From contig CM077153.1 of assembly GCA_039583875.1 (NCBI GenBank), positions 112,712,568 through 112,776,567 on the forward strand: a stretch of DNA of 64,000 nucleotides, given 5' to 3'. The translations under genes and the position numbers were made by a program. Of the stretch, positions 1 to 11,300 are shown in pieces. A model generated the notes under the pieces. That model did no database searches and had not been told where the DNA came from. It saw only the letters and a program-made list of their open reading frames with translations. Numbering within the stretch: position 1 is the first letter of the stretch; every line of letters begins with the position of its first letter. The DNA is from Platanthera guangdongensis. Taxonomy: Eukaryota > Streptophyta > Magnoliopsida > Asparagales > Orchidaceae.

Positions 1-4
1 AAAA

Positions 5-1165
5 CTATTGAATGACATATTCTTGCAACTTTCCAGCTCTTGCAAGTTGATTAGCTAATTCCTGGAGAGCTATGCAGCCTTCTGCTAGATGACCAATATC
101 TTTATGATAATTGCAAAAAAGCTCCTCGTGCCGATATTTGATTTTCGATTTCAAACACCGAGGCTTTTTGAACTCAGGCATTCCTTGAATGATTATCAGA
201 AGATCTTCCGTAGGAATTTTGAACTTAACATCCTTATCTGAACCTTTTTTACGCTTTGGAGTTTTCGTACGCGAAGATCCGACTGGATGTACTTTCACAA
301 ACTCGGATAATTCGTTCTGCTGAAGAAACAATGTAGTTCTATCCTGAGGAAGAGGAGGAGATTTGCAACATTTAACTTGGGAAACATTTTGAGAAGAAAT
401 GAATTGCTGATCACCAGAAGACCCTTGAGATTGTCTAGCCATCTGATTCAGAAACAAGATATAACCTTTATTCGCTTCTTCACCTATTATGAACTTATTA
501 ACGGTATCAATAAGATCTCCATAAGTTTTGGGGTACTTTGTGGTGAGCTTAAATTTCAAAGGGCCTTCTCGAAGTGTATTTATGAAAGCATGTAAGCAAT
601 AATCTTGATGGACGTTACAAACATCCAGAACTTCCGTTTGGAACCGGTAAACGAAATCCGGATTAGACTCGTCAACTCCTTGCTTGATTTGGAAGAGAGC
701 TCCAACGTCTCTTATCCGCTTCCTGTAAATGGTGAACCTTGAAATGAATTGACTTCGAAGATCTTTAAAACTGGTTACCGATCGAGGCGGAAGACTATAG
801 AATCATTCCCTTGCAATATCGCCAAAAGATATAATAAAGAGTTTGCATTTTTCTCCATTTGACACGTTTCTTAGTGAAATAGCTGATTCAAAGGCTTGCA
901 AATGAGAAAACGGATCATCACATCCGGAATACTCCGGGAGACGCGGTACTCTGAAATCATCGGAGACAGTATCCCACCGAATACGATCAATGAATGGAGA
1001 AAGGGCCTCTTCTTCTTCCTTATAAGGATGTTCAACACAATTCGCAGAAAATTTATTTTTATGGCCAAGGGACTCATCATTAAAATATGAACAATCATGC
1101 ACTTCTGAGAAATCCGTAGTAGTTGCCATGAAACTAGATTCCTCCTGTCCCTTTGCAGGATTCAT
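5..1165 (-). pseudogene. gag-like gene of element G, interrupted
   Basis: This encodes a gag-like structural protein of the Tat-like family, which would form the particle that packages element RNA. The start is the ATG at 1165 (MNPAKG...), equivalent to 61167 in element D. Visible parts are an acidic N-terminus, a gag core with EGPLKFK and YGDLIDTVN motifs, and near the C-terminus a knuckle-like CNYHKDIGHLAEGC of the C-x2-H-x4-H-x4-C type. An in-frame TGA near 803 stands where D has Trp (AREWFY), so the copy is broken. The frame otherwise collinear with D reaches a stop close to the left edge, directly after the knuckle region, with no protease start. Neighbours are the leader and 5' LTR on the right. 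The gag assignment is by motif and position and is firm. Confidence 0.85.
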
Positions 1166-1440
1166 CTTGAAAAGAAGAAGATAACCAAACTTCTCTCAGA
1201 GACCGTCGACTAGTCGCGGCTTGAACTGGAGGCTAGACGGCGCAACAAGCTGATAAGAAGACCGGCGGAAAAGCGAGCGGGTAGAACGGAAGGTTCTACA
1301 GTGCTAGAGGCGGGCTGAAAGCCGTAGCCGGCGAAGTCGCGGCTTGCTGACAGGCCGCCGAGCTCTAGAAGCTAGAGCGGTCTGACCAACGAGACCGCTG
1401 ATTTCATCGACTAATCGAGATATGAAGGTCACGTGTTAAC

Positions 1441-2174
1441 TGTTGATGCACGAAAACACATAGGGAGTCGTGCACCACCAGCTAACGGTTCGAGCATCGG
1501 GGGAAAGAAGGGAAAAGAGGAGACTGCTGAGTTGTTGGTTACTAGCGGTCGAAGCTAAAGGACGGAAAAAGAGCCGCTGGCAGCAGCAACAGCAGAATTC
1601 GGCCGCCGCAGCTTAAATGCCATTCCTGCGACGGATTTTCCTTTATTTAAGGTGAGAAACAGTTACATGAAGGAGAAAAAGAGGAAGTCGGCCGGACTGC
1701 AAGCTGCAAAACACTAGACTTGAGACCGCAGCTCTTAACAGGCGAGCTCCTGGGTACCAGTCAGCCTGTCTTGGGGAGTGCACCCTCCCCCTATTTATAT
1801 GCTCGGAGGCCTGCCCAAGCGGGTATGGATAAAGTTACCGGCTGCCCGGGGTACAGGAGAACCGGGCAGAGGTGAGGGGAAGCAAATGAGCAGAAAACGA
1901 GAAAGGAGGGAAGCCGCGCGGCCTGGCAGATTCCTCCTAGCGAGCTGACGGCCTGGGTCCTGGGCCTTGTCACTGGGCAGGGCCGATACTGGCGGCGGCC
2001 TGACATGGAGACCGCGCGTGGCTTCTGTGATCCCCAGACGAGTTGAGCTGAGACGCGGCTAGCCGTCCTGACCGCCCTCTGGTGACCGTCCGATTCGGGA
2101 GACTTGGGGCTGGAACAATCAGGCCGCCCGGTCTGGAAAGCCGAGCGAACATGTCGCGGATTTCGGGCTTAACA
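1441..2174 (-). repeat. 5' LTR of element G
   Basis: About 734 bp, starting TGTTGATGCACGAAAAC on the plus strand and ending GGGCTTAACA. It aligns along its length with the LTRs of A and D but is more diverged. The promoter TATA lies on the minus strand at the CTATTTATA near 1791-1799. The hairpin next to it, perfect in the other LTRs, is decayed here (CCTGCCC/GGGTATG). Block 1419-1440 on its inner side is the primer-site candidate. Confidence 0.88.
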
Positions 2175-3960
2175 ACATTCGCCTTCCCCGGGTGGTAGTG
2201 CATCTCGTACTGATAGTCCGATAAAAACTCCACCCACCTCCTCTGCTTGATATTCAGTTCCTTGTGCGTGTCCAAGTACTTAAGGTTCTTATAATCTGAG
2301 TATATATCACAGTGGACTCCGTAGAGGTAGTGTCTCCATATCTTCAGTGCGAAAACAACTGCTCCCATCTCCAGGTCATGTACTGGATAGTTCTTCTCAT
2401 GGGTCTTCAGTTGGCGGGAGGCATACGCTATGACATGCCCGTTCTGCATCAGCTCCTCACCCATCACCTGATATGATGCGTCGGTGTACACCTGGAATCC
2501 TTCCTTCCCAGATGGAAGGGCCAGGGTAGGGGCTAAGATAAGTCAGTTCTTAAGCTCCTAGAAGGCTGCCTCACACTGAGGCTTCCATATAAAGGGCACG
2601 TCCTTCTTCGTCAACGAAGTGAGTGGAAGGGCGATCCATGAAAATCCCTCCACCAATTTCCGATAATAACCGACAAGCCCCAGGAAACTCCGCACGTCCA
2701 TGGCCGTCTTCAGTGGTGGCCAATCCCTGACTGCCTGAACCTTTGCAGGGACCACCACTAACCAGGCTCTGCTGACAATGTGGCCCAGGAAAGTCACTTC
2801 CTTCAACCAGAACTGACACTTGCTGAACTTCGCATAGAGGCGATGCTCCCGCAATCTCTCCAAAGTCAGTGCTAGAAGCTGTGTATGGTCCTCCTCCTTG
2901 TCCTAGAGTAGATAAGGATGTCGTCTATGAATACTATGACAAACACATCCAAATAAGTCTCAAAGACCCGGTTCATGATGCTCATAAACGCCGATGGAGT
3001 ATTCGTGAGACCGAAGGGCATCACGGTGAACTCATACAGGCCATATCTACTACTGAAGGCCATCTTCGGGATATCTTCCTCCTAGATCCGCAGCTGGCAG
3101 TAGCCTGACCTCAAGTCCAGCTTCGAGAGAAAATGGGCTCCCTCCAGCTGATCGAACAACTCATCTATCCTTGGGAGCGGGTAGGTATTCCGGACGGTCA
3201 GCCTGTTCAGTGCTCGATAGTCAATGCACAGCCGAAGTGTCCCATCCTTCTTCTTCACGAATAGGACCGAAGCTCCCCATTGAGAGTAACTCGGTCTTAC
3301 GAATCCTGCTTCCAATAGCTCCTACAACTGTGTCCGAAATTCTGCCAGCTCCCTTGGGGCCATCCGATAAGGGGCCATGGATACCGGCTTAGCCCCTGGC
3401 ACCAACTGAATCTGAAAGTCCTTCTCCCAATGCGGAGGCAGTCCTGGCAGTTTCTCTGGAAATATATCGGCGTAGTCACAGACCACAGAAATACTAACAA
3501 TCAGGTCCTTCTCCTCAGTCATCACAAACAACACCTGATATACCTCGTCTCCCTGCAGGTGGGCCTTGACGGCATGAATAGATGAAAAGAGGCGGCGGGA
3601 AACCGGAGTAGTACCTTCGAATGTCGCATAAGAATCGCCGTGTCCCAGCACGACCTTCCTTGTCGGGCAGTCAATCTGGGCATGGTTCCAGACCAGCGAT
3701 GTCATGCCCAAGACAAGGTCGAAGCCCGGCATTCTCAGGATCATTGTCGGGGCCTCGAGTGTCAACCCATCTATGGTAACCTTCAGGAGGCACTTCTCTG
3801 TGGACTGGATCTCCATCCCATTGGGGAGGCACACCCTCCTGTCATCCCCATATAATATCGAATCTAGCCCAGATCCTTGATGAAATCCTGCAACACAAAG
3901 TCATGTGATGCCCCCGTGTCGAACAGGGTATGGGCAGGTTTGCCGCACACCATCACGATT
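2175..3960 (-). pseudogene. Chromovirus pol, left copy (protease to RNase H), truncated
   Basis: Fragment of the polyprotein that processes gag and copies RNA into DNA. Reading leftward: protease with an intact LFDTGAS motif near 3920-3935; linker with YADIFPEKLPGLPP near 3450; RT fingers/palm with [19 protein letters not shown] near 3220-3260; the RT catalytic FIDDIL near 2910-2930; connection domain with SFLGLVGYYRK near 2690; RNase H from YTDAS (about 2490) to the HPGKANVV end near 2180. Several stops and frameshifts separate these parts (for example a TAG after the protease at about 3868 and breaks near 2870, 3080 and 3320). At 2174/2175 the RNase H frame runs into the LTR of element G, so RNase H tail and integrase are missing here. 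Long stretches align with the copy at 12856-16192. Confidence 0.88.
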
Positions 3961-4108
3961 CTACCAATCCTAATTGTGTAGCTATTCTACCAATACTTTG
4001 AATTACTCTCATACCTGCAATAACCCTGTTCGGGTTCTGGGGCTACACTAAGTCCAGAGCATAGATCTGCTCCCCATCCTGCCTGTGTTCACCGCCCTGA
4101 AATCTGCG

Positions 4109-5120
4109 TCAGCGACCACGTCCATGACCTCCCATCTGGTGAGCCGATGGGCCACCCCGTGCAGCAAGAGTGGTCCCATTTTTCATAGGGCAATTAATCT
4201 GAATGTGCCCTGGCTGATGGCAGTGATAGCACAGCTCTGGTGTAGGTGGTCCCTGCCCTATCATGGGCACCTCCATCATCTGTAGCGGCTGCGGAGCCAA
4301 CACTGCCTGCTCCCTTGGCTGCTGCCTTTCCTCCTGACGGGGTTGATCGTTGTTCCTTCTCTCTCCCACGACCCGGCCTCTCTGCGGGTCACTTCTCCCT
4401 CCTAGCACTGCATCATCCCCATGTCTCTTCCTGCCCCGGACTGCAAGCTGGTCCGCCTCCAGCTTCTTGGCCATCTCCAAGATCCTGGCCATGGTACCAT
4501 CAGACACGAACAAGAGGGCCTGCCTCAGGTCATCATGGAGGCCCTTGTAGAACCTCTTGGCGTAACCCACGTCATCCAGCTTGTAAGAATCCTCAAACCG
4601 GGCCAAATGAGTAAACTCCCGGTGTTATTCCAGGACTGTCATGTTCCCTTGATTCAACTGCAAAAATATATCTTTCAATTCGTCCCTTGCAGACTGCGGC
4701 ACAAAATGCTCCAGTAGTGCCGCCCTAAACTCCTCCCAAGTAATGTCCGCGATCTCCACTCCCGAATAAGTGGTGTCCATCACCGACTTCCACCACCACT
4801 TCGCATGCGACTCCAGACAAGAAACCACCAACGATACTGTCAGGTCCACCGGGCACTGTATTCCCACCAACATCGCATACATAATGTCTAGCCACTCCTT
4901 CGTGCGCACTGCCGTCTCCATCCCCAAGTATGATGGTGGGGCAAGGCCCCGGAATACAGTCAACCAGTTCGCTCCGGTGTTCGGCTGAGGAGCCGGAGCC
5001 TACTGTGCCCTAAAGGCCTCCAAGATAGCCGTCAAGGATTGTCCCAGCTCCGTCTGCTGCAACGGGGTCGGAGCCGCCGGGGGTGGAATCACATTCGGGG
5101 TCGGAGGTGTCCCCTGCGGC
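4109..5120 (-). pseudogene. Chromovirus gag, left copy
   Basis: Gag capsid/nucleocapsid gene of the left chromovirus body. The capsid-like core contains the RWWKSV-type segment (here KWWWKSV), WEEFRAALLEHF and LQLNQGNMTVLEY; then a basic linker (VRGRKRHGD) and an intact CCHC knuckle CYHCHQPGHIQINC (C-x2-C-x4-H-x4-C) near 4190-4230. An in-frame TAG near 5001 stands where the right copy has CAG, and a second break lies near 4610-4625. The start cannot be fixed: the N-terminal proline-rich stretch (near 5040-5110) lacks a clear ATG. It lies directly downstream of the primer site and LTR-1, as expected for gag. Confidence 0.85.
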
Positions 5121-5317
5121 ACGGGAGGATTCGTCACACCCTACAAAAAGACGGTCTTAAGTTTAGTAAATTGACCTAAAACTCTTTGTTATAAGAAGCA
5201 TTGCACATAATTCCTCCCATGGGCACACCATTGCTTCCGCTGCTAGTTTGTCCTCAAACTAAGCCTGTGCGGGGTGTCCCATGTTTTGTGGACTACATTC
5301 TCTCGGATCGAGGTTAT

Positions 5318-5329
5318 GCTCTGATACCA
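5318..5329 (-). other. tRNA-iMet primer binding site, left chromovirus copy
   Basis: On the minus strand this reads TGGTATCAGAGC, the standard plant tRNA-iMet primer-binding sequence, two bases inside the end of LTR-1 (5332). It fixes the orientation (minus) and the inner LTR boundary. Confidence 0.93.
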
Positions 5330-5901
5330 CTTGTAAGACACCTTTTTTTTCCAACAACCATCGGGTATTAGGCCCAGAAACACTGTTATGCTGAGACACC
5401 ATCCTCCAGGATGGTCGACTCCACAAAACGCCGATCCTGCCGGCCATCTCAATCACCTGCGACAGAATGTTTAATGATTGTAAAAGCTAAAGCAATCAAG
5501 TCCACAACATTGAAAGAGAAAATCACATGACAATAAAGAGCCACACCATGATATACGGACTTATGCCCGGTACATAAAGACCTCACTACAAGCCACTCAT
5601 AAAAGTAAAACTACTACTAATCAGCTCCACTCACTGATCTGGATGCCTGTCCACCCGAACTATACTGGCCTGTCTCCATCTGCACCGTACTCTGCTGGTG
5701 CTGCGTCTCCTGCGGCTGCTCCCTGTCTCCCATCTGTAGTGCCTAAAATGTGGTGGTCAAACGACTGTCAGTCAAACTAGACTCAGTCAACAATACCCCA
5801 CCCCTTTACCTGTGGCTCCTAGGCACCGAGCGGAAGGAAGTGAAATAGAGGACTAAATAGCAGGGTGTAATTGAGCAGATGACAACTATCCTAACAGGAG
5901 T

Positions 5902-6564
5902 TGTTGATGCACGAAAACGGACAGGGAGTCGGGCACCACCAGCTAACGGTTCGAACACCGGGGAATAGGGGAGGAAAGGAGAAGACTGTCGACCAATCGG
6001 TTACTAGCGGTCGCGGCTAAAGGACCGAAAAAGGGGGCCGCTGGCAGCGGCAACAGCAGAGTTCGCCCGGCGCGGCTTAAATGCCACTCTTGCGGCGGGT
6101 TTTCCTTTACTTAAAATAAGAAACAGTTACAAGAAAGGGAAAAGAGGAAGCCGGCCGGACTACAAGCCGCAAAACACTAGACTTGAGACCGTAGCTCTTA
6201 ACAGGCGAGCTCCTGGATCCCAGTCAGCGTGTCTTGGGGAGTGCACCCTCCCCCTATTTATAGGCTCGGGGGCCTGCCCAAACGGGCAGGGCTAAAGTTA
6301 CCGGCTGCCTGGGGTACAGGAGAACCGGGCAGAGGTGAGGGGAAGAAAAAGAGAGAGAAAAAAGAAAGGAGGGAAGCCGCGCGGCCTGGCGGATTCCTCC
6401 TGGCGAGCTGACGACCGGGTCCTGGAGACTTGTTGCCGAGCATGGGCGGCGTTGGCAGCAGCCTGACATGGAGACCGCCGGGCTTGGGAGGCTTGGCGGC
6501 TTGAGTAGGCAGGCCGCCCGGTCTGGAAAGCTGCGCGGGCAGGTCGCGGATTCCGGGCTTATCA
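5902..6564 (-). repeat. 3' LTR of element A
   Basis: 663 bp, nearly identical in layout to the two 662-bp LTRs of element D. The promoter on the minus strand has a TATA at CTATTTATA (about 6254-6262), with the hairpin CCTGCCC-AAAC-GGGCAGG just beside it near 6273-6290. The outer end is TGTTGATGCACG at 5902 and the inner end GGCTTATCA at 6564. Confidence 0.93.
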
Positions 6565-6646
6565 TAATCCCCGCACATTTTTAAGTTTCCAAAAAACTTC
6601 GAAAATGTATAACTAAGCCGGAGACCGCGACTGCTTCATCGTCGTC

Positions 6647-6653
6647 TATAAAA
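6647..6653 (+). promoter_or_regulatory. TATA box of antisense gene 1 in element A
   Basis: TATAAAA on the plus strand, about 100 bp before the ATG at 6754, in a block (GTCGTCTATAAAATCCCC) identical to that in element D at 54136. It points the same way as aORF1, opposite to the LTR promoter. Confidence 0.6.
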
Positions 6654-6753
6654 TCCCCTGACCCTTGACATTCCTCAGGATTCCTGCCAAGCCACGGGTC
6701 GTTACTCGCCACTTGCGGTCAGAATTTTGCAAGTCGGCACGATTTCTCTGAAG

Positions 6754-8266
6754 ATGGATGTAATGTCATCAATGTTAGCCCGCAACAAGAAACCGCCAGA
6801 AACGAAGCAGAGCCGGAGCCAGAACTCGGATGATTCTGCCCGTCAGACTGCCAAGAAGATTGGGAAGCCGGAGACATCAGAGGCTTCTGCACCTGAAAAG
6901 AGGCCGACAGAGATCGTCGGCGGACCATCGCAGGCCGCAGTAGATCCCATAGCGGTTTCGAAGGCTGCTCCACCACAAACCGGAATTGCCAAATCCTTCG
7001 ACCTGACTTTCTCTCCATCAGGAGAACCACTCCTAAAAATCGGTGGGACGGAGGAGAAGAGTGTTGAATCTGGGAAACCGTCCGAATTGCAGGACAAGGT
7101 CGACGTAATCGTTGTGGATGACAACGAGCCAGAGAAGGCGCGGGAACCCGAGCGGACTTTGGTTGAACAGCGCAAGCGGACTGAAAAGGTGTTCGGCTCC
7201 CTGAAACGGCGGAAAGAAAGGAGCGAAACCCTTGAAGAAATGATGAAGAGGAAGATGAGGAAGTTGCATGCCAGAAACCGGAATATTTCCGAAAAGACCG
7301 GCGCGGACAGTCTGCAACACAGGCCGCACGAGAAGGAGGTACCCGAGAACCCGCCCACACCGGATTACAAGCCGAGCGAACTGGAGGGTACACCTGCGGT
7401 TAGCGATTCGCTGAGCGAGCTCCTGAAGGGCATGGAGACTCTCCACCAGCAAGACGCGTTATTGTCGACACCAGCGGCCTCTGAGGAGGTTGACCGCCCC
7501 GACATCCAGGTTATTGGGGAGAAGCCTGGCGAACCTGCTTCCGCGGCTTCTGAAGGAGCCGAGAAACTGAAGCTTCGCGAGAAGATGGAGGAGATGAAGA
7601 AGCTGATCGCCGATAAGCCGGTGGTGACCGCACTTCCATTACTGCAAGGTAAACACCGGGACGTTAGGCGAATTATTAAATTCTACAAGTCGCGGTCAAG
7701 GAAGAAGGTGGCGAATATTATATTAAATCCGCCGGCCACCTTTTTCCTGACCACGGCTCAACTGAAAAGCCGAGCTATGGAAATCGAGCGGCTATGGAAA
7801 GAAAAGCTGAAGAGGATAGATCCTGAGCGGCTCAGGCGGCCAGTGATTAAAATCCATACCGCGGCCTCTGGAGGAGATAAACATCAAACAGGCGGTCTCA
7901 TCCTACAGATTTTCTTGCTAGAATGTCGCAACAATCCGGCTGAACCTGACTGCGGTCTTTCTTCTGCAGGTGTACCGGAGACCGCGATGAAACCGGGCGA
8001 CTTGACCACATTTATATCTATGCTGCCTCCGCCAAGTGTTCGCCAGAAGGAGATGGCTGACTTCTAGAAGGAGGTCGGCACGCTGCAGGCGGCTTTGAAT
8101 GCGGCCACCGAAACCCTGCGGATTAAGGACGAAGAGAAGCGGGTTGCCCAGGTGGTCGCGGAAAAAAGGATCCAAGAGCTGCAAACCACCCTGGAGCGAG
8201 AGACCACAAGGTTGCAAACTGCGCTTGAGCTAGAGACCGCGAGGCCGAAGACCGCGATGGAACAAG
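6754..8266 (+). pseudogene. Antisense gene 1 (aORF1) of element A, truncated
   Basis: Homolog of aORF1 in element D (54243-56284), on the strand opposite to the element's own direction. The ATG at 6754 (MDVMSSML) is the first in frame after the TATA. Visible parts are a charged, disordered first half, a basic cluster (LKRRKERSETLEE) with NLS character, the block SLQHRPHEKEVPE conserved in all copies, an acidic middle, a WKEKLKRIDPERLRRPV segment, and the start of a coiled coil made of 11-residue repeats (ERETTRLQTAL). An in-frame TAG at 8065-8067 replaces a Gln codon of D (DFQKD). The gene is cut at about 8266 by the internal deletion. Function is unknown; it is not gag or pol. Confidence 0.8.
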
Positions 8267-8302
8267 AGCTGCGCGGGCAGGTCGCGGATTCCGGGCTTAT
8301 CA
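8267..8302 (-). repeat. Remnant of the 5' LTR of element A
   Basis: The last 34-36 bp of the LTR (from CTGCGCGGGC to GGGCTTATCA), identical to 6531-6564, followed directly by the TSD GGAGT. Because the outer end and TSD survive, the deletion happened after, or during, a proper integration. Confidence 0.92.
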
Positions 8303-11300
8303 GGAGTGTTATAACATTAAAAGTGCAGCAGGAGTTAATCAATAAATGGTAATGCAGAGTAGTAAGGTAAGCATGAAAAACTGAAAGTAAGAACGGTACA
8401 AATAGTAATTCAGTAACCATTTATTTATAGGGATTAGCCCTATAGACCAAGAGGTCGTTCTGCAGGGCCTATCGTATAAACTGTCGCATAACAATTTATA
8501 CGTTAGGTGTCAGGGGTTAAATGCAATGACTATGCTATGACTTGCAAGTATGCTAGGGTATGAACATGCAAGTGCAACACACACACACACACACGGCTCT
8601 ATGCACAGAGACCTTTAGTTCCCCAGGTTGGAGTTTGCTAAACTCTCAGGAGCCTCTCGTCGTGGCCAACAGAGACAGTGGGTTGGGCCTCTCCACTCCT
8701 AGACTGGTAATCACACTACCCAGCCTAGCCCCTCTCGTACTCTTCCTAGCAAACCAGCTAGTCTCCCCGAGTCAATGTACCGACGACGGTGTGATTGATC
8801 ATCCAATACCGAGGACCTACCACTGTTATGCACATGCAAACTTGTATATTATACCTCACCTAAATCTCCGAGCCCCCAGCTCACCAAACCATCAAGTCAA
8901 AAAAATAGCCCTCGAGCATACAACTCCCGGACTACCAAAACAGTTCCAAGTCCCTTTAACTCTACCAGTAAGCCCATCGACCATGGGTCTATGCTATCCA
9001 TTCATTACCAATTTGTCTCACCACGTGTACAAGTGTGAGTGCAAGGTGGAGGTATTATTGAGGTTACTCTTGTCCATATTATCCCTAAAGTTTACGTTAG
9101 TCCAGGACTGCCCAAGGTATTATCCATGAAAGGCTCTCGAAGGCACTAGGAACTACGATGAGATTACGCCCAAAGTTCCCTTTCGCAAGCCACTTAATAT
9201 TATTTATTCATACCCTTGACCAATCCTCTCTTTTATTTCAGTGTGGCTCCCCTAAGTGCATTCAAGTTCTCCGAGCTAGCCTATTTCAATTCTATGTACT
9301 ATATTCAGACCGTGCTAAGTTACATGATGCTCCCACTAAGAGGTACTTCATTTACTCATCCAATAGAACCAAAACAATTACTGGGAGTCTACCATGACCT
9401 ATTTAGACTAACACTAGAGTTTTATAATCTTCCTAATTAATTGGGCATTCATTCTAATTACCCTAAGACTCCGGATGCCCTACTTTGAACATGAAATGCA
9501 CTTTTAAATTAGTAACATACCACCACAAAATTATGATAAATAATATGTAACGTTTCTACAACAAATCCAAGGTTTAAGAATTTTCAGAATTATTTTGGCC
9601 CCAAATCCACAATTTAGAACATAAAGTCGATAATATCATTTTAAGAAGCAAAGACCAGCAATATTGTTCGAAAAATTATGATAAAAATTCAGTAAGACCA
9701 TCATGGCCTAAAAACACCCTAGAGGTACTCTCCCAATTTTTCCAGTGAACAACAACCCTTAATTGAATTTTAATTCAATAATTCCATAAACATTGGTTAT
9801 TGAGGCAAGTACTGTAAAAATTCATGTAATAATTATAACAAAATTCCAGGAGATATATAATGATCTACAACTAACCCAAACCAAGTTTTACAATTTTTCC
9901 AATATATGAGGGGCTTTGAATCTAATTAAAAGTAATCTTCTAAATTTATAACTTTGTGAAGCAAGTACAATTTCTAATCACCTAAAAATTATGAGAAAAT
10001 TCTAGAGCCTACACATTGACATAGAACACTCACTGACCAAGTTTCATAATTTTCATAATACTTTTGGGCTCCACATCTATTTTTGATCAGAAATCCACAA
10101 TTTTTAAATTTAAATCAAGTACTTAAAATAAATATCTAAAAATTTCAATAAAAATGCAGAGGGTACTAACATTATGTAAAACTTCCAAATACTAAATTTC
10201 ACAACTTTTCAGTGTTCAGAAATATCATAAGAAGAAAAATAAACTTAAGGACACAGCTAGGTTTATAAAGGAGGTACTGATTTTATTAGTCCAAAAATTC
10301 CACCAAAATTATTTTAGGGCTCTTTTTATCATAGAGATACGCTGCCCAAGTTTCAAGTTATTGTGAGGAGTTTTGATTGCGTAAACCCAAATATTGGGCT
10401 TTGTGCCCTAAACTAGCGTGGGGATTTGACGGGGGTTAAAGGCCTCCAAATTCAATAAATCTTCAATCAGAGGACCATAGCCACCTTATGATCTCTTTCA
10501 CCAAGTCCAAAGTCATTCCAAGGTCATTTGACCCCATGACCTTCAAACCCTAAAAATCTCCATAAAAGGGGCCTACCCTAGTGTTCTATGGCTACCCTAG
10601 CCCAAACCACTCCAATCTCATTGAAGCGTGTCACATGCCATATAAAATCAGTGGCCAAAATATCAGCCTCTGTTGAGGTGATTTGACCAACCAAACATCA
10701 GAAATAGCTCTTGACCTAAATAACCCTATAAGGGTATACCTAGGGTTGGATCAATACCTAACCAAAACATCTCCAAATGAGGTGAAAGTTTTACCAGAGC
10801 CTTAGCATGCCCTCTAAGACCAGCCACCGAAATTGGGGGGGGGGGGGTGGAGATGTTTAGGACACCTAATTAATTTTTTCATTGATTATAAATATTTTCG
10901 AAAAACTATAGAAAACACTTCTCCAAAAATTCTGATTTTTGGATAATTCCTAGATATAAATAAGAGTAGCCCACACCCCAAATTTCAAGTCTTTTGGAGG
11001 TTTGGTTTGGAGTGGGCATCCAATTTATTCTCTGGTCAGCCCTATGGGTAGACTCCACCAAAAAGAGTTCTGAGGTCTAACCAGCGCTCCAAATGATTTG
11101 AAACAAATTTTACAATACACTAGAGACCTTGTGCTACAACGTTGATGTTGATCACATTTCCAGAAGGAGCGCCTAAGTATTTTTAAATATTTAAATAAAA
11201 CACTGTTAATTCCTACTCAGAAAATCCCAAAAATAATAACTAAATAGAGATCTTGCAGAGATCTTAAAGCAAGATCAGCGGTAATGGAGTCATCATCCTC

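Larger units (their letters stand above)
1..2174 (-). mobile_element. Element G: Tat-like gag-only LTR retrotransposon, 5' part
   Basis: This is the 5' part of a minus-strand element that runs off the left edge. Read leftward it shows the 5' LTR (2174-1441), a primer-site-like block (1440-1419), a leader of about 250 bp and a gag-like gene (1165-5). Its right end lies inside the left chromovirus copy: the chromovirus resumes at 2175, matching the sequence near 14404 of the other copy. The right TSD copy would be 2175-2179; the left copy is outside the window. It closely matches element D over gag, leader and LTR. Since D lacks pol, G is probably also non-autonomous, but this cannot be seen here. 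Confidence 0.88.
5902..8302 (-). mobile_element. Element A: internally deleted Tat-like element in LTR-1
   Basis: A 2.4-kb relative of element D, minus orientation, flanked by the TSD GGAGT (5897-5901 and 8303-8307). The same place in LTR-2 is an empty site at 18172-18176 (AATAGGAGTGTTATAAC), which proves insertion. It keeps the whole 3' LTR (5902-6564), the polypurine-tract block (6565-6590) and aORF1 up to its coiled-coil repeats (to about 8266). The rest of aORF1, aORF2, the spacer, gag and all but about 36 bp of the 5' LTR are gone. The deletion joins GAACAAGAG of aORF1 to CTGCGCGGGC of the LTR, with two or so bases of overlap. Confidence 0.93.

Noticed and set aside
2175..5331. Plant pararetrovirus (Caulimoviridae) origin
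   Set aside because: Integrase, tRNA-iMet site next to a true LTR, and TSD-type insertion identify a Ty3/gypsy element.
5901..5975. tRNA-like T-loop in the LTR U5 (GGTTCGAACACCGG)
   Set aside because: Only the loop-like string matches; no acceptor or anticodon stems can be built around it.
6719..7452. Long minus-strand frames opposite aORF1 (also 54208-54941)
   Set aside because: They are shadows of the GC-rich aORF1 coding strand; conservation and domain features follow the plus frame.
8560..9129. A 189-codon open frame in the chromovirus LTR
   Set aside because: It lies in LTR-1 and the matching part of LTR-2 (about 18430-19010) does not keep the frame; there are no protein-like motifs.
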